Origin: Pseudalkalibacillus sp051842935 | GTDB taxonomy: Bacteria > Bacillota > Bacilli > Bacillales > Fictibacillaceae | Assembly: GCF_051842935.1 (NCBI RefSeq) | Contig: NZ_JBPXRR010000001.1 | Location: 310,001 to 374,000, forward strand | Length of the DNA stretch: 64,000 nucleotides | Direction of reading: 5' to 3' | Notes under the pieces: model-generated | Database searches by the model: none | What the model was told of the DNA's origin: nothing | Seen by the model: the letters and a program-made list of their open reading frames with translations, nothing else | Position numbers and translations under genes: made by a program | Shown: one piece after another, positions 59,232 through 64,000 of the stretch | Layout: each line of letters opens with the position of its first letter | Position numbering within the stretch: position 1 is the first letter of the stretch

Positions 59232-60014
59232 TCACACGCGTAACTGGCTGAGTGCTTCTTTTACATTGCGGATTGTCCGGATTTTGGACATATCTTCTCC
59301 CAGTTGTACGGCTTTATGGGCTAGTTCTGGTCTGATCCCTGTCAAAACAGGATAGATTCCGAGCAATCGCAAAATGGAATTGATTTTGAACAGAAATGCT
59401 ACTACGTCCTTGTTCATTTGATAAATTCCGGAGAAGTCGATGATGAGATATTTGAGTTGATGCTTTGCAAGCTTATGAGGTATGAAATCTAATAGGTGAT
59501 CTACCTTTTCTTGATCGAAATAACCGATCAACGGAATGATGGCAATGCCTTCAGAGACCGGCACGATGGGAGAGGATATTTCCACAACTTCAGTTGAAAT
59601 TTTTTCAAGTTGTTTTTCAGCCTTTTTTCGAGATGTGATATCACGGAGGGTGGAATGGATTGCAAATTGTTCGCCGAACATAACAGGGTGGCAGTATAGT
59701 TCAACATCTACAAGCGTACCATCGCATTTGAAAATCTGAATATCAATGAGTTCCCCGATGATGTTTTCTTCCTGGTTTAGCCGAATCCGGTCTTCTATGA
59801 GCTCTTGATCATGTCCTTCTCTAAAAATATCGAGCACATTCGCTCCGATGATTTCATCTTTTGGTGCTTTTAAGAAATCTGCACCGAACTGATTTATGTA
59901 TAAAACTCTTAGGTCTGCATGGATGACGGTCGTTTCATATGTGTATTCAACAATCTGTCGATACATATCTTCTGGGTCAATGGTCTTCATCGGCACTCTC
60001 GATACACTTCTCAT
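59232..60014 (-). CDS. PAS-STAS domain protein (RsbR/YtvA-like)
   Basis: 260 residues. A PAS domain (about 20-135, ending TLRDITSRKKAEKQLEKI) is linked to a STAS domain (IIPLIGYFDQEKVDHLLDFI to the end). This resembles RsbR-type stressosome proteins, which feed the sigma-B pathway. The PAS lacks the GxNCRFLQ flavin motif of LOV proteins, so a light sensor is unlikely. In the position of the usual STAS phosphosite, DFSGIYQMNKDVV has no clear Thr or Ser pair except Ser in DFSG. GGTGAAGGG precedes the ATG. Confidence 0.82.
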   Translation of the reverse strand: MRSVSRVPMKTIDPEDMYRQIVEYTYETTVIHADLRVLYINQFGADFLKAPKDEIIGANVLDIFREGHDQELIEDRIRLNQEENIIGELIDIQIFKCDGTLVDVELYCHPVMFGEQFAIHSTLRDITSRKKAEKQLEKISTEVVEISSPIVPVSEGIAIIPLIGYFDQEKVDHLLDFIPHKLAKHQLKYLIIDFSGIYQMNKDVVAFLFKINSILRLLGIYPVLTGIRPELAHKAVQLGEDMSKIRTIRNVKEALSQLRV

Positions 60015-60168
60015 TTCCCTTCACCCCATTCGGAAAAATGTATATTAGTACCATTTTAACATTTCCATAAGAAGAAAAATGTGGCTGATAGAACCTTTTA
60101 AGAGAAACAATCTGCATGCAGTATCCGAAATCGGCCATCCCCCTTAAAGCACTTATATATTAAGTAAA

Positions 60169-60196
60169 AAGAGGCGCATCACTGCGCCTCTTTTCC
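60169..60196. terminator. Bidirectional terminator next to the M36 protease gene
   Basis: AAGAGGCGCA (60169-60178) pairs with TGCGCCTCTT (60183-60192) around TCAC, with A and T tracts on either side. Confidence 0.87.
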
Positions 60197-60208
60197 TTAT
60201 CCATTTTT

Positions 60209-63200
60209 TTAGTATGGGCTTGTTGCTGTTAGGGTGAATGGTACGTTCGCGCCTGTATAGAGACCGACGTAGACGTATTTCGTTCCACCTGGAATGACGC
60301 CTGATTCGTTCGCCCCAGAAGTTGCTACGCCACCGATCAACTCAAAGTTCTTGTTGTAGAAGTACACATCATAATCGTAATCTGCTGCGCTCTCTGCACC
60401 TTCCAACGTGAAGTTGTGAATGCCATCTCCATATTGCTCAGGGAGAGTGACGACATATCCATCTGCCCCCTGGGATGCAGGCTCAGGATTTTGCGTCGTG
60501 ACGAATTCGTTCTCTGTCACTGCGAGAGTTGCTGGTACGCCAGCCAAACTTCCGATACCTGTTCCAGCATTACCAGCTGTTACTGAACCTTCTGCTACAA
60601 ACGGCTCTTCTGGCTCAATCAACACTGGCTCGACCTTCGCTTTTTTATTCGCAAATGCTTGGATATCTGCTACTTGGACGTAACCTTTAGAGTTGTCTTG
60701 CGCATCGTGAGCGATGAACTTCAAGTACTTCGCTTTCACAGGCTCAGCCAGGTCATATCCGCGATAGTGCAAGTCAGCGACTGTTGGACGTGGCTTCGCT
60801 TCCTCAAACTTCTCACGTACGACCGTCGTCCAGTTCTCACCGTCTTCAGATACTTGGACGCTGAAGTTTTTCAATGTAGCGAAACGGGACTTCGAAACAT
60901 CCTTCATCGCACTTACCTGGATATGAGAAACATCAACAGCTTTATCTCCAGCTAGATCGACAACGAACTCAGATCCTTTGAATCCGTTCTCTTGTGTATC
61001 AGTCGCATAAACACTTGCTTCTGTATCGTCAATCGTGAACTTGACCGGGTTGCTGTCGGACTCACCAGAAACGCTTTTGATGGAAGCGCCGTTGAAGGAA
61101 GAAGCGACGTTCGGCTCAAGCTTGAACTTCAGCTTGTTCTTCTTACCTGGCTCAATCTTCACGTCACGAATCGTGCGAGAACCGTAACCGCGTGCTTGAA
61201 TCGTTATGTCATACGTACCTTCGACCATGTACGTTGCAAAACCACCACTGTCAGTAGTTGTAGAAACCGGAGTCGTACGTGCTTCAAATTCACCAATCAT
61301 AATGCGAGCGTCTTCAATCGGCTTGTTCGTCGCGCTGTTGATGACCTTACCGACGAGCTGGCCGTTATGCTGACCATCCGGATGGTTGAATCCAGGAATC
61401 GGATCCGTGTCATCTCCGCCGTTCGAGAACGCGTCAGCACCAAGACCACGTTGAGCGAATGCTGTCCAGAGTGCGTCATAGTGTGCACCGTCATAGCGTT
61501 CGAAGTCAGCCGCGATGATTGCTGTTCTCATATCTTCCATCGATGGATCCGGAACAGAAATCGGCATCGCATCCATCACAAGATGTTCCGCAATGGATTC
61601 GCCTTCACTTTTACCATACGTAGCAATGAGGTTCTCTCTAACATGCCATAAAATCGCAGCCCAGATATCTCCGTCCGAGTGAACTTCCGGTCCGCCGACG
61701 TCATAACCGACATCACCATAGTTGTAAGGCGCTTCATCTAGTGAATAACTTCGGATCCCGCGCTCTTCGTTGCCTGTTACATAAGCACCGACAACTGGCT
61801 TCTCTTCCTTACCATTCTTAATGAGGTAATGCATACCGAACCAATCACCCCAACCTTCGCCCATGGAACCGGATTGATGGCTACCAAGTGCTTCTCCACC
61901 TGCTACATAACGGTTGGAAAGGGCATGGGAGTATTCATGATAGATGATTCCTGCATCATAGTCACCATCTGCATATTCGCCTTCAAACGCGCCAGGAATC
62001 GGCTCCCAAAGGAACATTCCGCTCCATGCTGGAATGCCATCCGGCAACGTCAGCATGTAGGCATTGTCACGACCAGTATAAGTAGGAGCGCCACCAGAAA
62101 CAGCACCTGCTTGGACAAGTCCTAGAATCGGGTCGCCTTCTAGACCGCCTTTACCGAAATTGGATACCTGCATGTTTCCTGCCGGCTCTGTCCATCCAAG
62201 ATTATAGAAGTAATCATGGAACAGATTGTGATGGTAAAAGAGGTTGGTCGTTGCACTGTGGACATCCTCTGCGTATGAAGGAGGCACTGTCGCACCTTGG
62301 GTCTCTTGCCATGCATTGTTGAAGTTGTATTTGAACTTACCAGTCGGAGCGACAGGGCGTACCGCTTCGTCCGCTGGCACGAGGAAGTTACTCCAGTTCG
62401 CGTAAGAGTTCGCATTGTTACCGAACGTCGTCACACCTAAGTTCGTACCTGGCGTCAACCATCCGTAAGGGGAGGCATTCGGGTCACCTTTGAACGATTT
62501 CACGACCTGCGTTCCGCCTTGTTTGGCACCAGGATAGTTTTCGAAGATCAATCCTTCAGGGTCTGTCAGATAGTCGACGAGTGAACGCTTGTAAAGCTCT
62601 TCACCTGTTTCCGCGTCGATGACCATTTCATAGCCTTCGTTCAGCTCTTCAATAAAGAGGACGCGGTATGCCGGTCGGACGCCATCCTTCGTAATGAACG
62701 TCGCTTTCTTCACGCGTTGTTTCGATGGAAGCACGTCGCCACCGTCAAATACGTCCCAGCCTTTTTCGGTTCCTGTCAATTTAGGTGTATATTGCAAGCT
62801 CTTCGCTTCAAGGTCGATCGCTTTATTCAAAGCGTCCGTTGAAGATAAGACGAAATCCCCTTTAAGCGACTTCGAGCGGCTTGAATTTCCTGTTACGGAT
62901 AAAATTTTCCCTTCCTTGTTGACCGCAACGATGATTCTTCCACCGTACACGGACTCGATGCCGTCAAACGTCTGTTGGAACGTCACCGGATGAAGCCCTG
63001 TGTCTTTCATCGCGTAGTCCCGGATTACTTTCAACGAGTCGATTTCAGAAGCAGATAACCCGAAAAGGGCAGCGTTGTCTTTCAACCAGTCGCGCGCTAC
63101 GGTTTCCGCATTCTTGTTGGATGCCCCTGTGAGGTATCCTTTCTCTTTTACAATGGTAGAAGGTGTTCCGAACAAGCTGTTCCACTTAATCTTCGTACCG

Positions 63201-63427
63201 GCACCGACTTCCTGGATCAGTGCGTTCGCAGCATCGAGCTGCAGGTTCGTCGGCACGACCTGATTGAGGACATTCCGTACATCGTAATGTTCTGAATGAT
63301 CATGTTCATGTAAGATGTTCTCTACGTTCGGTCCAGCGGTCGTCTCAGCGTTTCCACCGGAACCTATGAGAACTTGACCGGCCAGCAAACTGACGCTCAG
63401 CGCGGTAAGGATTCCTGTTTTCTTCAC
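60209..63427 (-). CDS. Secreted M36 (fungalysin-like) metallopeptidase, multidomain
   Basis: 1072 residues from GTG 63427 (GGGGAGGAA upstream). Signal peptide to about residue 27, an FTP-like propeptide, then the M36 catalytic domain with the zinc motif HEYSH (497-501) and GEGWGDWFGMHYL downstream carrying the third ligand. After it come a carboxypeptidase-regulatory-like beta domain (VGKVINSATNKPIEDARIMIGEF), a discoidin-like region (VSHIQVSAMKDVSKSRFATLKNF) and a C-terminal domain with repeated beta strands. A large extracellular protease likely used to feed on protein, together with the S8 protease nearby. Confidence 0.9.
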   Translation of the reverse strand: MKKTGILTALSVSLLAGQVLIGSGGNAETTAGPNVENILHEHDHSEHYDVRNVLNQVVPTNLQLDAANALIQEVGAGTKIKWNSLFGTPSTIVKEKGYLTGASNKNAETVARDWLKDNAALFGLSASEIDSLKVIRDYAMKDTGLHPVTFQQTFDGIESVYGGRIIVAVNKEGKILSVTGNSSRSKSLKGDFVLSSTDALNKAIDLEAKSLQYTPKLTGTEKGWDVFDGGDVLPSKQRVKKATFITKDGVRPAYRVLFIEELNEGYEMVIDAETGEELYKRSLVDYLTDPEGLIFENYPGAKQGGTQVVKSFKGDPNASPYGWLTPGTNLGVTTFGNNANSYANWSNFLVPADEAVRPVAPTGKFKYNFNNAWQETQGATVPPSYAEDVHSATTNLFYHHNLFHDYFYNLGWTEPAGNMQVSNFGKGGLEGDPILGLVQAGAVSGGAPTYTGRDNAYMLTLPDGIPAWSGMFLWEPIPGAFEGEYADGDYDAGIIYHEYSHALSNRYVAGGEALGSHQSGSMGEGWGDWFGMHYLIKNGKEEKPVVGAYVTGNEERGIRSYSLDEAPYNYGDVGYDVGGPEVHSDGDIWAAILWHVRENLIATYGKSEGESIAEHLVMDAMPISVPDPSMEDMRTAIIAADFERYDGAHYDALWTAFAQRGLGADAFSNGGDDTDPIPGFNHPDGQHNGQLVGKVINSATNKPIEDARIMIGEFEARTTPVSTTTDSGGFATYMVEGTYDITIQARGYGSRTIRDVKIEPGKKNKLKFKLEPNVASSFNGASIKSVSGESDSNPVKFTIDDTEASVYATDTQENGFKGSEFVVDLAGDKAVDVSHIQVSAMKDVSKSRFATLKNFSVQVSEDGENWTTVVREKFEEAKPRPTVADLHYRGYDLAEPVKAKYLKFIAHDAQDNSKGYVQVADIQAFANKKAKVEPVLIEPEEPFVAEGSVTAGNAGTGIGSLAGVPATLAVTENEFVTTQNPEPASQGADGYVVTLPEQYGDGIHNFTLEGAESAADYDYDVYFYNKNFELIGGVATSGANESGVIPGGTKYVYVGLYTGANVPFTLTATSPY

Positions 63428-63674
63428 GTATAGTTCCTCCCCATTTAATTAGCATTACTAGCCTTTTTCGCCAGTATATCGGCGTTCCCTCCCCTTCATG
63501 CTACAAATACTGACAACAGTCTATAGGGTTTATTTGTTAGCACTACAGACCGCTACTACCAAAGATATACCGGGCATAGTCCGTCTTGTTAAGAAAGGAC
63601 TAGTTGGCCGTTCGGGCAGGGATATGTCGGGTTTCCGCGAAATAGGTTTTGATCAGAAAAAGAGGGGGAGTACG

Positions 63675-64000
63675 ATGTTGTCTTTTCCAGCACCGTCAAC
63701 GAGAGAAGAGAAGTTCGAAATGATCGAGTACGTGAAGGATCGCATGCTTCAACTGCATGGAGACAAGGTTGTAGCAGTTGGCGTTTACGGCTCTATCGGA
63801 TTTGAAAAAGAAGGTGTATATTCCGATATCGAGATGCACATCGTTTCTGAAGATGGCTACGAGATTGAGGGACATGAATTCATATATGGAAAGTTCAAGA
63901 TGGAGCTCTACACGTCGCAACGCTCCGAGCTGTTGGAACGGGCTTCCGAAGTGAGTGACAACTGGCCGGTGAAGGCGGGATCTTTTGTTCAGATCAAGCC
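63675..64000 (+). CDS. ANT(4')-like aminoglycoside nucleotidyltransferase, N-terminal part
   Basis: The gene starts at ATG 63675 (GAGGGGGAG upstream) and runs off the right edge after 108 codons. TREEKFEMIEYVKDRMLQLHG, then VAVGVYGSIGFEKEGVYSDIEM, contain the nucleotidyltransferase motif GS-x(n)-SDIE, with the acidic pair that binds Mg2+. The order and spacing match kanamycin nucleotidyltransferase ANT(4')-Ia, including DNWPVKAGSF. It may confer resistance or act on another substrate. The gap 63428-63674 shows nothing recognisable. Confidence 0.82.
   Translation, partial: MLSFPAPSTREEKFEMIEYVKDRMLQLHGDKVVAVGVYGSIGFEKEGVYSDIEMHIVSEDGYEIEGHEFIYGKFKMELYTSQRSELLERASEVSDNWPVKAGSFVQIK

Noticed and set aside
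59232..60014. Blue-light receptor (YtvA) assignment for the PAS-STAS protein
   Set aside because: The PAS domain lacks the Cys-containing flavin motif of LOV domains, so only the domain architecture is shared.

Overview
The window is a chromosomal segment of a Gram-positive, low-to-mid GC member of the Bacillaceae. Ribosome binding sites are strong AGGAGG types, GTG and TTG starts are common, and the genes are typical of Bacillus relatives: an intracellular subtilisin, GlpP-glpF-glpK-glpD, cold shock protein, ClpP, ECF sigma/anti-sigma pairs, YihY, YqcI and YetF-like proteins. No rRNA, tRNA, CRISPR array, insertion sequence or prophage was seen. The genus cannot be fixed from this sequence alone.

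Layout. 1-5.5 kb: start of an intracellular subtilisin, two membrane proteins, then a divergent pair made of an RRNPP-type HTH-TPR regulator (2047-3384) and a secreted precursor carrying six copies of the hexapeptide DPVWPD (3533-3889), followed by a Nudix hydrolase and a YihY protein. 5.5-13 kb: a small catabolic cluster (DUF3870-like, FAH-like, SDR), a minus-strand operon (FAD oxidase, half-size MFS, alpha/beta hydrolase), an NTR-like secreted protein and a secreted nuclease. 13-21 kb: csp, a Cys-rich metal-binding protein, clpP with an ECF sigma factor, a run of small enzymes, and an ECF sigma/DUF4179 anti-sigma pair. 21-28 kb: a minimal mercury operon merR-merF-merA, SRPBCC proteins, an ArsR regulator with an apparently leaderless promoter, and a stand-alone second sliding clamp. 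28-38 kb: a secreted LVIVD protein and a Fur-box-controlled NIS siderophore operon (two IucA/IucC synthetases, MFS exporter, type III PLP enzyme), then a possible 37-residue protein and a second MFS. 38-46 kb: AbgT transporter, then the glycerol regulon with two leaders that share an antiterminator-like box. 46-64 kb: DDAH-like hydrolase, amino acid permease, LysE exporter, a peroxiredoxin with an in-frame UGA in place of its catalytic cysteine, a two-component system, two large secreted proteases (S8 and M36), and the start of an ANT(4')-like nucleotidyltransferase.

Three observations stand out. (1) The RRNPP regulator and its multi-copy DPVWPD precursor look like a peptide quorum-sensing system in which one precursor carries six signal copies. 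(2) The peroxiredoxin at 50443-51066 has TGA exactly at the peroxidatic Cys codon. A 6-bp stem with a GGUC loop starts 12 nt downstream, which fits a bacterial SECIS element, so this is probably a selenoprotein. (3) Several intergenic regions hold arrays of six short words. In three of them (38354-38467, 40470-40583, 46182-46295) the period is exactly 21 bp, yet the word differs between loci. I know of no named family for these arrays.
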